From DASXRU01 sp036506395 (lineage in GTDB: Bacteria > Acidobacteriota > Blastocatellia > Pyrinomonadales > Pyrinomonadaceae): a stretch of DNA of 24,842 nucleotides. Positions 7,659 through 15,900 of this stretch are shown piece after piece. The DNA is taken from NCBI GenBank assembly GCA_036506395.1, contig DASXRU010000105.1, forward strand, positions 1 to 24,842, read 5' to 3'. Made by a program: the position numbers and the translations under genes. Under the pieces are notes generated by a model. That model saw nothing but the letters and a program-made list of their open reading frames with translations, had not been told where the DNA came from and searched no databases. Each line of letters opens with the position of its first letter. Position 1 is the first letter of the stretch.

Positions 7659-8399
7659 TCACATGGCTCGAAAGACCAGGAAATAATCCACGTTATCCGG
7701 CTTCACAAAGTCGTATTGATCGACCAGTACAAACCCTGCCCGCTCTGCTTCTTTGATCACCACTTCTTTATCGAGTCCATGATCGTCACCTTTGCCGTTG
7801 CGATCGATGATGCCGAGCAAAGCGCCTGGACGCATAGCCGCGCGCGTTTGCCTTAGCAGCCGAATAGGTTGAGCAATCTCGTGGTAGGTTTTCAACAGTA
7901 GAACCGCATCCACACTTTTTTCCGGCAACAGCGGGTTGTCCTCCCTGCCGAGGATGACGCGAATGTTTGCCAGCCGCTCTCGTTCAGATCGCTTTTCAAT
8001 GTAGTCCAGATAATCGCGGTTGATATCTTCGGCATAAATTAGGCCGCTGTTTCCCACCCGCCGCGCTGCTCGAACAGTAAACCACCCGGACCCGGCGCCA
8101 ATGTCAGCTACACTTGAGCCTTCCTTGATTCCGAGGATGTCCATGATTCGATTGGGTTGAAGTTTTTCATCGCGCTTTGGATCCTCAAAGATCGAAAGTG
8201 CGCCGGTGTAAGGCTTGCTCGTGGGACGGTTGATTGCGTCCGATTGCTCTGGCGCGACCTCGACTTTTGTAACCGGCGAAGGAGAGGCAGAGACGTTAGT
8301 ATCTCGTTTTGTGAATTCACTTGTTGCGCATCCGAGCGCTAGCACCGCGAGAAGAAAGAGCAATTGACGTATCAGAAAATCGTGGATGGAATTACGCAT
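7659..8399 (-). CDS. Lipoprotein-anchored class I SAM methyltransferase
   Basis: From the ATG at 8399 (AAAGG lies upstream on the minus strand) the product has 246 residues. It starts with a lipoprotein signal peptide: a charged start, the hydrophobic run LIRQLLFLLAVL and a lipobox ALGC (C24). A linker of about 50 residues leads to a Rossmann methyltransferase domain with motif I VADIGAGSGW (98-107), the acidic residue AEDIN, DAVLLLKTYHEI and a late motif ALLGIIDRNG. The domain looks complete. An exported SAM-dependent enzyme is odd because SAM is not known to be available outside the cytoplasm, yet signal-bearing proteins of this type recur in environmental genomes. The substrate is unknown. 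It is the last gene of a minus-strand set with the radical SAM and DoxX genes, 67 nt after the former. Confidence 0.78.
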   Translation of the reverse strand: MRNSIHDFLIRQLLFLLAVLALGCATSEFTKRDTNVSASPSPVTKVEVAPEQSDAINRPTSKPYTGALSIFEDPKRDEKLQPNRIMDILGIKEGSSVADIGAGSGWFTVRAARRVGNSGLIYAEDINRDYLDYIEKRSERERLANIRVILGREDNPLLPEKSVDAVLLLKTYHEIAQPIRLLRQTRAAMRPGALLGIIDRNGKGDDHGLDKEVVIKEAERAGFVLVDQYDFVKPDNVDYFLVFRAM

Positions 8400-8466
8400 G
8401 AACCTTTTATCGCACGAAATATTCAGCCCAGCGGACACAGAGAATCACACATGCACACGTCAAACC

Positions 8467-9516
8467 TCAATCGCGGGCAATTACAACTGTCGTGCAAGCG
8501 CTGCCAATCTTAGGTAGATCACGAGTAGCGGCCATTTTGATTTCGAGGCGGGGACGTTCGCCGCGAATAATAGGACAGTACATATCGGGTTGGTCGAGCG
8601 CACCGTGCAGTTTGCGGCGTCCCGCGCAGCCGCCGTGACAAGTCTCGCGAAACTCACAAGGCTCGCACGCAGGCGGCAACATGCGCGCGGCAACAAACGG
8701 TGGCGTGTTTACAATTTCTTCGCCCGCGTCCAGCAATCGCGACAGAGGCTCACCCGCGTCGGGCCAATAAACGCATGCCTTTGTCGTTGCGCGCGGTGTC
8801 ACGCGCACCGTTCCCACTCCGCACCCACCAGCGAGAGGCGGCAGTCCGGCCAGCGCGCGCACCAGCGGCTCGCCAATCACGACCACATCAGTTTCCGCGA
8901 ACAAACGCTGGAAGCCTTTCCAGTATTCTTCGTATGAGAGAGCAAACGCGTCTGTCCTTACGGATTGATAAACGTTTACTCGTAACGGCGCTTCAAATTT
9001 CCTGGCGACTCGGGCGACGTCTGCCAGCCGCGCGTAATTCGCCTTCATCATCACAGCGGTGATCGTGACAGGAACGCCGAGCCCGCGACAGCGCATTGCC
9101 TGTTCATGGATCAAGGCCCAATTACCTGAGCCGCGCTGCGCATCCTGCTCAGCTTCGGTCGGATAATCCAGCGAAAATTCAACGTCGTGAAACCCACGCA
9201 CATCTTCATCGTTCAGAATGGCGATGCTGTGACCGTTTGAAGTGATCGTGATCTTAATGGGCTGCGACCGGAAGAACCTAAGAATTGGTTTGAAATCCGG
9301 ATGCATTCCATTCTCTCCAGTGCCTAAGTTGACGGAGCGTATTGGCAAGCGGTCCATTACAGCGCGCACTTGATCAAGCGTAAGCCGATCGACGCGATCG
9401 GGATCGCGGTAACAGAATGAGCAAGCCAGATTGCATTCGTTCGTCAACGCCAGGCCGAGTGCGAATTGTTGCGCGTCGCGCTTTGTAGTGCTCTCAACTT
9501 TCGTCGCCGTGATCAT
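8467..9516 (-). CDS. Radical SAM protein with SPASM-type Cys-rich C-terminus
   Basis: The 349-residue product has the radical SAM cluster motif CNLACSFCYR (C28, C32, C35), then GTGENGMHP and ITITSNGHS, which fit the SAM-binding strands. The C-terminal part has seven more cysteines (232, 248, 284, 287, 293, 297, 314), with CEPCEFRETCHGGC as the clearest run. This is the pattern of SPASM domains that hold one or two extra iron-sulfur clusters. SPASM enzymes often modify peptides, but no candidate precursor peptide gene is visible next to it. After the last cysteine it extends about 35 residues. It begins 12 nt after the DoxX stop on the same strand, so the two are probably cotranscribed. The substrate is not recognised. 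Confidence 0.8.
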   Translation of the reverse strand: MITATKVESTTKRDAQQFALGLALTNECNLACSFCYRDPDRVDRLTLDQVRAVMDRLPIRSVNLGTGENGMHPDFKPILRFFRSQPIKITITSNGHSIAILNDEDVRGFHDVEFSLDYPTEAEQDAQRGSGNWALIHEQAMRCRGLGVPVTITAVMMKANYARLADVARVARKFEAPLRVNVYQSVRTDAFALSYEEYWKGFQRLFAETDVVVIGEPLVRALAGLPPLAGGCGVGTVRVTPRATTKACVYWPDAGEPLSRLLDAGEEIVNTPPFVAARMLPPACEPCEFRETCHGGCAGRRKLHGALDQPDMYCPIIRGERPRLEIKMAATRDLPKIGSACTTVVIARD

Positions 9517-9528
9517 CTGGTTAAGTCT

Positions 9529-10032
9529 CTACCAGAGCGGAAGCCTTGGATACTTTCGGGACAGGGCCGCGTCGATGCCCCATTTTCGGCCCGCGCCGCC
9601 CATCATTATGCTAAACGCGGCGATCATCGGCACAAGCAACTCCCAAATCCATGCCGTGCCCCATTCAGATATCCAAAGAGAAGTCAGGAAAAGAAAAGCC
9701 GCCAACGCGACTGGACGCGTCAGCAGGCCTAATAACAAGAAGAGTCCAAAGCCAATCTCCGTAACTGCCTGCATCGGACCGGCGGTGGCTGCGTGACTGG
9801 CCGCCAAGCTCATGATGTTCTTCCAAAAACCGGGAGCGTGACCCTTTGCCAGGTAATAACCAATTAAGCCGGAGTATCCATCCTTGCTATAAAGACCCTT
9901 GCTCAGGTTTTCGAAGAATACGTAGAGAAACATCGCTCCGAGACCCAGGCGCATGATTGCCATGCCAATCCTGGCTGACTCGCACCGAGCCACCGCGGAG
10001 GAATTCCCCCTGGTCAAAAGATCGTCCGGCAT
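9529..10032 (-). CDS. DoxX family membrane protein
   Basis: I chose the ATG at 10032 because AAAGGAG lies about 8 nt upstream on the minus strand; the frame is open to 10116 but that extension has no family resemblance. The 167-residue product has four hydrophobic segments, beginning IMRLGLGAMFLYVFFENLSKG, the usual first helix of the DoxX/DoxD superfamily, and including TEIGFGLFLLLGLLTRP and ELLVPMIAAFSIMMGGAG. DoxD is part of archaeal thiosulfate:quinone oxidoreductase, but most bacterial DoxX proteins have no assigned reaction, and this one has no DoxA partner. It heads a minus-strand set with the radical SAM and lipoprotein methyltransferase genes. It is an inner-membrane protein by its hydropathy. 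Confidence 0.78.
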   Translation of the reverse strand: MPDDLLTRGNSSAVARCESARIGMAIMRLGLGAMFLYVFFENLSKGLYSKDGYSGLIGYYLAKGHAPGFWKNIMSLAASHAATAGPMQAVTEIGFGLFLLLGLLTRPVALAAFLFLTSLWISEWGTAWIWELLVPMIAAFSIMMGGAGRKWGIDAALSRKYPRLPLW

Positions 10033-10481
10033 GGAGAAGCTCCTTTGGAAATCAGAAATGTCGAATCTTAAACCTAAGTTCCCCCCAAAAGGAAATTCGT
10101 GGGCCTCACCACTCATGTTTTAACTGTCACGGTTTTGTATATAGACCAGGCGACGCAATGGAAGGCAACAGAGTGGGGGGACAGCCGGTATGCATCTTGC
10201 CTATTCAATCATGAAAGGGCCTTCAATTAGGCGAGACAAAAGATGGGGATAGTTTGACGCAGCTTGCCGCACGATCTTTCGGCTGGTGTGCTGGTTTACT
10301 AAGCCCTGGATCTTCGTGTGTGCTACTGGTACGGAAATGAAAATCAATGTTCCGATTTCATGCGAGTAACCACCGGGTGTGCGAGGCAGACACGCACAGA
10401 ATCACAAAAAGCAACCATTGTAGAAGAGATATCCAGAGGGAATGCTTCGGATAACCTAAGGCCCGCTCTGCGAGAACGCGA
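10033..10481. other. Divergent intergenic region
   Basis: This 449-nt gap separates the minus-strand DoxX set from the plus-strand flavoprotein. Besides the possible minus promoter, it has an imperfect dyad at 10337-10361 (ATGAAAATC and GATTTCAT around an 8-nt loop), which could be an operator or a chance hairpin. A 41-codon open frame at 10360-10485 ends with an ATGA overlap onto the flavoprotein start, but I do not recognise its product and do not call it a gene. Confidence 0.4.
10140..10168 (-). promoter_or_regulatory. Possible sigma-70 promoter for the DoxX set
   Basis: On the minus strand TTGCCT (10163-10168) is followed after 17 nt by TCTATA, overlapping TATATA (10138-10143). The -35 is good and the -10 is moderate. 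It would give a leader of about 95-100 nt before the start at 10032. This is a visual call only. Confidence 0.25.
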
Positions 10482-11864
10482 ATGACAGAGAACAATCGCT
10501 ATGACGTTCTAATTGTCGGCGCCGGACAGGCGGGCATTCCACTGGCGCACGATCTTGCCAAAGCCGGCAAGCAGGTCGCCCTGGCAGAAGAGAAGGATCT
10601 CGGTGGCTCCTGTGTGAATTTTGGTTGCACGCCCACCAAAGCCGTTATCGCTTCCGCTCGCGTGGCTCACCTGGCGCGTCGTGGAAAAGAGTTTGGGCTA
10701 AGAATTCCCGCTGTTGAAGTAGATTTTCCAGCTGTATTGGAGCGTGCCAGGCGAATCTTGATGGAGTCGCGTAGTAGTCTCCAGCAAGGGTTTGAGAAGA
10801 CGGATAATCCAAGGCTGCTGCGTGGGTCTGCTCGCTTGGAGGGCAGAGAGATGGATGCATTTCGCGTGGCGGTCGGCGAACGGCACCTGGTGGCTGAGCA
10901 AGTAGTACTCAACACCGGCACACGCAGCACAATACCCCCAATCGAAGGTCTGGAGAGTGTGAATTTCATTTGCGCGGAAAACTGGCTCGAATCCACTGAG
11001 CTGCCCGAACATCTTGCGATCATTGGCGCCGGCTACATCGGACTTGAAATGAGTCAATTCTATCGACGCATGGGTAGTCGCGTGACGGTGATTGAAGGGG
11101 AGGGTCAGGTCGCAGGCCATGAAGATCAGGATGTAGCTTCCGCCTTGCAGAGATTTCTCGAAGCTGAGGGGGTCGAATGTTTTCTGAATGCGCGTGTGAA
11201 GCGCCTTGAGAGTAATGACGGGAGCGCAAAGCTTACGGTTGAGGGGGACGACGAATCGTTCGTGATTAACGCGTCGCATGTATTTGTCGCTACTGGTCGC
11301 ACGCCTAACACCAAAGACCTCGGCCTTGAAACAGTTGGTGTCGAAGTTTCCGGCCTCGGAATTGTCGCAGCTAACGACCGGCTAGCGACCAATGTTGAAG
11401 GCGTCTGGGTGGCGGGCGACATTCGAGGCGGGCCCAAGTTCACCCACACCTCCTGGGATGACTATCGAATCCTTTTGTCGCAGATCGCCGGGGATGGCTC
11501 GCGCACCACAGATCGAGTTGTGCCCTATGCCATCTTCACCGACCCACAACTCGGACGCGTTGGAATGACTGAAAGCGAAGCACGGAACAGTGGCAAGGAA
11601 ATCAAAGTGGCACGTTACGAGATGAAGGGTAACGGCAGAGCAAGGGAGTTCGGCGAAAGCGAAGGCTTTATCAAACTTATTATCAACACGAAGACGAATC
11701 GCATCCTCGGTGCCGCAGTGTTGGCATCTGAGGGTGCAGAGCTGGTGCATATGTATGTGGACCTGATGAACGCTGGGGCGCCGTATACGGTGATTCGTGA
11801 TGCCATCCATATTCATCCGACTCTAGCCGAGGCGATTCAAAGCGCCGTGAAATCGTTTGAGTGA
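10482..11864 (+). CDS. Mercuric-reductase-like pyridine nucleotide-disulfide oxidoreductase
   Basis: The 460-residue product is a class I flavin disulfide reductase. It has an N-terminal FAD site (VLIVGAGQAGIPLA, 9-22), the redox pair C44/C49 in GGSCVNFGCTPTKA, an NAD(P)H site IIGAGYIGLEMSQ, the second FAD motif TNVEGVWVAGDI and the C-terminal dimer-face HIHPTLAEAI with its catalytic His and Glu. CVNFGCTPTK resembles mercuric reductase more than lipoamide dehydrogenase (usually CLNxGCIPSK). However, it lacks the N-terminal heavy-metal domain and the C-terminal vicinal Cys pair that deliver Hg(II), and no other mer gene is nearby. Detoxification of mercury is therefore doubtful, and another disulfide or quinone substrate is possible. 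The protein is soluble and cytoplasmic. The ribosome site is weak. Confidence 0.82.
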   Translation: MTENNRYDVLIVGAGQAGIPLAHDLAKAGKQVALAEEKDLGGSCVNFGCTPTKAVIASARVAHLARRGKEFGLRIPAVEVDFPAVLERARRILMESRSSLQQGFEKTDNPRLLRGSARLEGREMDAFRVAVGERHLVAEQVVLNTGTRSTIPPIEGLESVNFICAENWLESTELPEHLAIIGAGYIGLEMSQFYRRMGSRVTVIEGEGQVAGHEDQDVASALQRFLEAEGVECFLNARVKRLESNDGSAKLTVEGDDESFVINASHVFVATGRTPNTKDLGLETVGVEVSGLGIVAANDRLATNVEGVWVAGDIRGGPKFTHTSWDDYRILLSQIAGDGSRTTDRVVPYAIFTDPQLGRVGMTESEARNSGKEIKVARYEMKGNGRAREFGESEGFIKLIINTKTNRILGAAVLASEGAELVHMYVDLMNAGAPYTVIRDAIHIHPTLAEAIQSAVKSFE

Positions 11865-11892
11865 TACGGTTCTACTTGACGGTTCTTAAGGA

Positions 11893-12003
11893 ATGGAAGC
11901 ACAGATCAAGCTTGGCCGAATTTACGGGGTGCAGGTAGGACTGCACTACAGTTGGCTCATCATAGCGTTGCTGACGCTTTCGCTTGTCGGGCAAAGGAAA
12001 TAG
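11893..12003 (+). pseudogene. N-terminal fragment of a site-2 protease (M50) gene
   Basis: The ATG at 11893 opens a 36-codon frame, MEAQIKLGRIYGVQVGLHYS then WLIIALLTLSLVGQ, ending at TAG (12001-12003). This is the characteristic N-terminus of site-2 protease family membrane metalloproteases: a GRI-x-GV/I-x-VGLHYSW strand leading into the first helix. In intact members the HExxH helix follows within about 30-40 residues, but here the frame stops and no M50 sequence continues in any frame before 12085. It is therefore a truncated leftover, 28 nt downstream of the flavoprotein gene. Confidence 0.65.
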
Positions 12004-12085
12004 ACTTCGAAGATTGCGGCGAAGCCGCGGAGGATGGGCCTAACACAGGTAACCGATTGAAGCTGGAGTCTCAGGGAGGAGGCAG

Positions 12086-12757
12086 TTGACACGCAAGATT
12101 AGTCAGATCGGATGCGCGTTGGCAGTGATCTGCATTTTCACTCCCTCAGCACAGGCCCAGGTAAAGATCACATTAGATCGCAACACCGGCGCCGACGCCG
12201 CTGGTAACTTCAAGTTCAAAAGCGTTCCGCCTCCGGCCCGGGATGATGCAGCATCAAGGGCGAAGCTGACTCTGGTGGATGGTCAGCTAGACTCGGGCAG
12301 CGCCGATCTCGGCGCGCTCATCGACGGTTCACTGCCGACCGCAGAAGATGAACCAGGAGCGAACCTGTTCTTCAGGGCGGGCTCGATGGGTGGCCGTCTT
12401 CTCATCGATCTGGGCGATGTGATCGAGGTCGGCCAGATAAATACTTACTCGTGGCACCCCAACTCTCGCGGGCCTCAGTTGTACAAGCTTTACGCGGCGG
12501 ACGGCGTCGATCCCAGGTTCAACGCCAATCCCAAACGACCTCTCGATCCGACCACGTGCGGTTGGAAGCTAATCACCACAGTCAGTACGCTGCCAAAGGA
12601 AGGGAACGACGGTGGCCAATACGGCGTCAGTATCACCGACGGCGACGGTGTGTTAGGCAAATATCGTTACCTGCTTTTTGATTGTTATCCGGCCGAGATT
12701 AACGATGATTGGGGCAACACGTTCTACAGCGAGGTAGATGTGGTGGCAAAGAAGTGA
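12086..12757 (+). CDS. Secreted discoidin-like (F5/8C-type) beta-sandwich protein
   Basis: I accept the TTG at 12086 as start because GGGAGGAGG (12074-12082) lies just upstream. The 223-residue product has a Sec signal peptide ending near SAQAQ (about residue 24) and no lipobox. The mature part has LIDGSLPTAEDEPGANLFFR and GRLLIDLGDVIEVGQINTYS then WHPNSRGPQLYKLYAADG. The pattern 'xDLGxxxxVxxIxxYSxHxxxRxPQxYxLYxAD' is that of F5/8C or discoidin-like carbohydrate-binding domains. Two cysteines (near residues 155 and 200) could pair outside the cell. No catalytic motif is seen. It precedes the GH38 gene by about 210 nt on the same strand, so a role in glycan binding alongside that enzyme is plausible but not shown. 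Confidence 0.6.
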   Translation: MTRKISQIGCALAVICIFTPSAQAQVKITLDRNTGADAAGNFKFKSVPPPARDDAASRAKLTLVDGQLDSGSADLGALIDGSLPTAEDEPGANLFFRAGSMGGRLLIDLGDVIEVGQINTYSWHPNSRGPQLYKLYAADGVDPRFNANPKRPLDPTTCGWKLITTVSTLPKEGNDGGQYGVSITDGDGVLGKYRYLLFDCYPAEINDDWGNTFYSEVDVVAKK

Positions 12758-12809
12758 GTGGCCGCAAGTCAGCGGGGGCAGGCCAGCTATCGGCGGTGCA
12801 CTATTAAAT

Positions 12810-12919
12810 AGATTTTCCATTTTCCATTTTCCATTTCTCAATTCTCATTTGTCATTACAGAGAGGGTCGGAGCGATTGCAATGGAAAATGAGAAATGAAA
12901 AATGATATATGGAAAATCT
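12810..12919. repeat. AT-rich palindromic element with TTTTCCAT units
   Basis: AGATTTTCCAT at 12810-12820 is inverted exactly at 12909-12919. The left arm continues with tandem TTTTCCA units and TCTCAATTCTCAT, and the right arm with matching ATGGAAAATGAGAAATG, so most of the 110 bases can fold into a long imperfect hairpin. The base composition is much more AT-rich than its surroundings, which suggests an inserted element. It contains a spurious in-frame ATG (12895) ahead of the GH38 gene. Confidence 0.7.
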
Positions 12920-12966
12920 TAAGTAGACGGTCTTTTCCGCATGTTCCAGTTTTCAAGGGAGGGTTA

Positions 12967-15900
12967 GTGAATAAGAGCTGCGAAATGCTACTAAGCCTAA
13001 CGCGTGGACGGTTGTTGTTATTGGGGTGTCTGCTCACACTCAGCGGTATTCTTATCGAGGCGCCCGGCCAGACGAACCAGTCGCGCCCGGATCTGACGAA
13101 ACAGCCGACGCTGTACGTCGTCGCCTATGCGCACCTTGATACCCAGTGGCGCTGGCAGTATCCGCAGGTGATCAATGAATACATTCCGAAGACCATGCAT
13201 GACAACTTCGCTCTGTTTGAGAAGTACCCCCACTATGTCTTCAATTTCAGTGGCGCGAACCGTTACGGCATGATGAAGGAGTATTGGCCCGCCGATTACG
13301 CCAGGGTGAAACAATACGTCGCTGCCGGTCGCTGGTTTCCCGCCGGCTCGTCGATGGAAGAAGGCGATGTCAACTCGCCCTCGGCCGAATCGATCATGCG
13401 GCAGATTCTTTACGGTACCCAATTCTTTCGTCGTGAGTTTGGCAAAACCAGCGCCGAGTATATGCTGCCTGACTGCTTTGGTTTTCCCGCGTCTTTGCCC
13501 AGCATTCTGGCGCACATGGGTCTCAAAGGTTTCTCCACGCAAAAACTGACATGGGGCTCGGCCGCACCGGTCGGTGGCCCCGGCTCGCCGGAAAATACGC
13601 CCGTTGGCATTCCGTTCAACGTCGGTATATGGGAAGGTCCCGATGGCCGCAGTATCATCGCCGCCTTTAACCCTGGCAGCTACGGTGGTCAGGTGCGCCA
13701 GGACATCAGCAGGAGTCCCGTCGTGGCAGATCCCGCCGCGAGAAATAATCCCGTGGATTGGCCCAAACGAGTTCAGTTGAACGGGCAGGTAAGCGGCCTG
13801 TTCACTGATTACCATTACTACGGCACGGGTGACACGGGAGGAGCGCCGGCGGAGAGTTCCGTTAAGATGATGGAGGCGATCGTAACGAAGAGCAGTGTGG
13901 TCGTGCCGCCTCCTCCACAGTCCTCGCGCACTCAACCAGGCCAAACGACCCCCGCCTTCGGTCCGGTGGTTAAGGTGGGTGAAGGTCCATTGCATGTGAT
14001 CTCCGCGACTGCCGAGCAGATGTTTCTCGACATCAAACCCGAACAGATGTCGCGCCTGCCGCGTTACAAAGGCGACATACTACTAACGAATCATTCGGCC
14101 GGCTCCCTGACATCCGAGGCCTACCAGAAGATTTGGAACCGCAAGAACGAATTGCTGGCTGACGCCGCTGAGCGTGCTTCCGTTGCCGCTGCCTGGCTCG
14201 GTGGCCGGCCTTATCCGATCGAGAGATTGAACAAAGCCTGGAGGCTGGTGATGGGTGGCCAGTTCCACGACATTCTTCCCGGCACCGCGACACCGAAGGC
14301 ATTCGAGTATTCATGGAACGATGACGTGATCGCGATGAATCAGTTCACCGGCGTGCTGACGAGCGCGACCGATGCGATCGTGTCCGGTATGAACACACAG
14401 ACCAGGGACCATGGCGCGGCCCTTGTTGTTTACAACCCCCTGAACATTCCGCGCGAAGACATCGTGGAAGCAACCGTCCATTTTGGACTCTTCACCCCAA
14501 AGGCGGTGCGGATCTTTGCGCCCGATGGTAGAGAAGTACCCTGCCAGTTCAAGGTGCTGGAAAGCGGGGCCGTGAAGATCCTTTTTCCGGCAAATGTGCC
14601 TTCGGTTGGATATTCGGTTTACCAGCTACAGGCCGCGGACACTCCTCTTTCCTCCTCCGCACTGCTGAAAATCTCAGAGTCGTCGCTGGAAAATAAACGT
14701 TACCGGATCAAGCTTGATGATAATGGCGATGTGGCAAGCATTTTCGACAAGACACTCAACCGGGAACTACTGGCCGCGCCATTGCGATTAGCTATCAAAA
14801 CCGACAAACCTGAACAATGGCCGGCGTGGAATATGGACTGGGCAGATCAGCAGCAGCCGCCGCGTTCACACGTCAGCGGGCCGGCGAAGGTGCGCATCGT
14901 CGAAAACGGTCCGGTGCGCGTTGCCCTGGAAGTCGAACGCGAAACTGAAGGGTCGAAGTTTGTGCAAACGATTAGATTGAGCGCGGGCGATGCCGGCAAT
15001 CGGATCGAAGTGGGAAACGTAATTGACTGGAATACGCGCTCCGCGAACCTCAAGGCCACGTTCCCGCTCAAAGCCTCGAACCCGATGGCCACTTACAACT
15101 GGGATATTGGCACAATCCAACGCGCTACCAACGACGAGAGGAAGTTTGAGGTTCCTTCTCATCAGTGGTTTGACTTGACTGACAAGAGCGGTGCGTTTGG
15201 GGTGACGGTGCTTTCAGATTGCAAGATCGCTTCGGACAAGCCGGACGACAACACTCTGCGACTGACACTCTTGCGCACGCCGGGGATTGGTTCACGCGCC
15301 GGCTATGCGGATCAGGCCACGCAGGATTTGGGCCATCACGAATTTGTTTATGGCCTCGCCGGGCACGCCGGAGACTGGCGCAGGGAACAGACTGACTGGC
15401 AGGCGCAACGTTTGAATCAGCCGCTCATCGCCTTTCAAAGTGATGCGCATCCCGGGCCACTGGGGAGAGAGTTTTCACTGCTGCGCGTCAACAACAGTCG
15501 CGTTCGCGTGCTGGCCCTTAAGCGAGCTGAGGAGAGCGATGAAGTGATTGTCAGGATCGTTGAGCTAAGTGGGGAGCCGCAGAAAAACGTGAAGCTCAGT
15601 TTCGCCGGTCCGATAAAAGCGGCCCGTGAAGTGAATGGCCAGGAACTGCCGCTTGCCGGTGCGAAGGTTATCAGAGGAGAGTTGATAAGCGCGCTTGGCC
15701 CTTACCAGCTGCGGACATTTGCGATTAAGTTGAGAGAGCCTCGCGCAAAGCTTACTCCTCCGGTCTCGAAGGCCGTGACACTCGCTTACGATACTTCGGT
15801 GGCCAGCGCGGATGGAAATAAATCCTCGCCCGGGTTTGATGCCGCGGGCCGTGCTATGCCGGCAGAGATGTTGCCTCGGGAGATCGAGTATAACGGCATT

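Noticed and set aside
10360..10485. A 41-codon frame ending with an ATGA overlap onto the flavoprotein gene
   Set aside because: No ribosome site, no recognisable product and a length that arises by chance; only the overlap is suggestive.
12011..12030. GCGGC-GAA-GCCGC hairpin after the site-2 protease fragment
   Set aside because: The stem is only 5 bp and no T-run follows, so I do not call a terminator.
13018..13995. A long (325-codon) minus-strand open frame inside the GH38 gene
   Set aside because: It lies antisense to a gene with clear catalytic motifs, and its product is His/Arg-rich with no recognisable domain, as expected for a shadow frame in GC-rich coding sequence.
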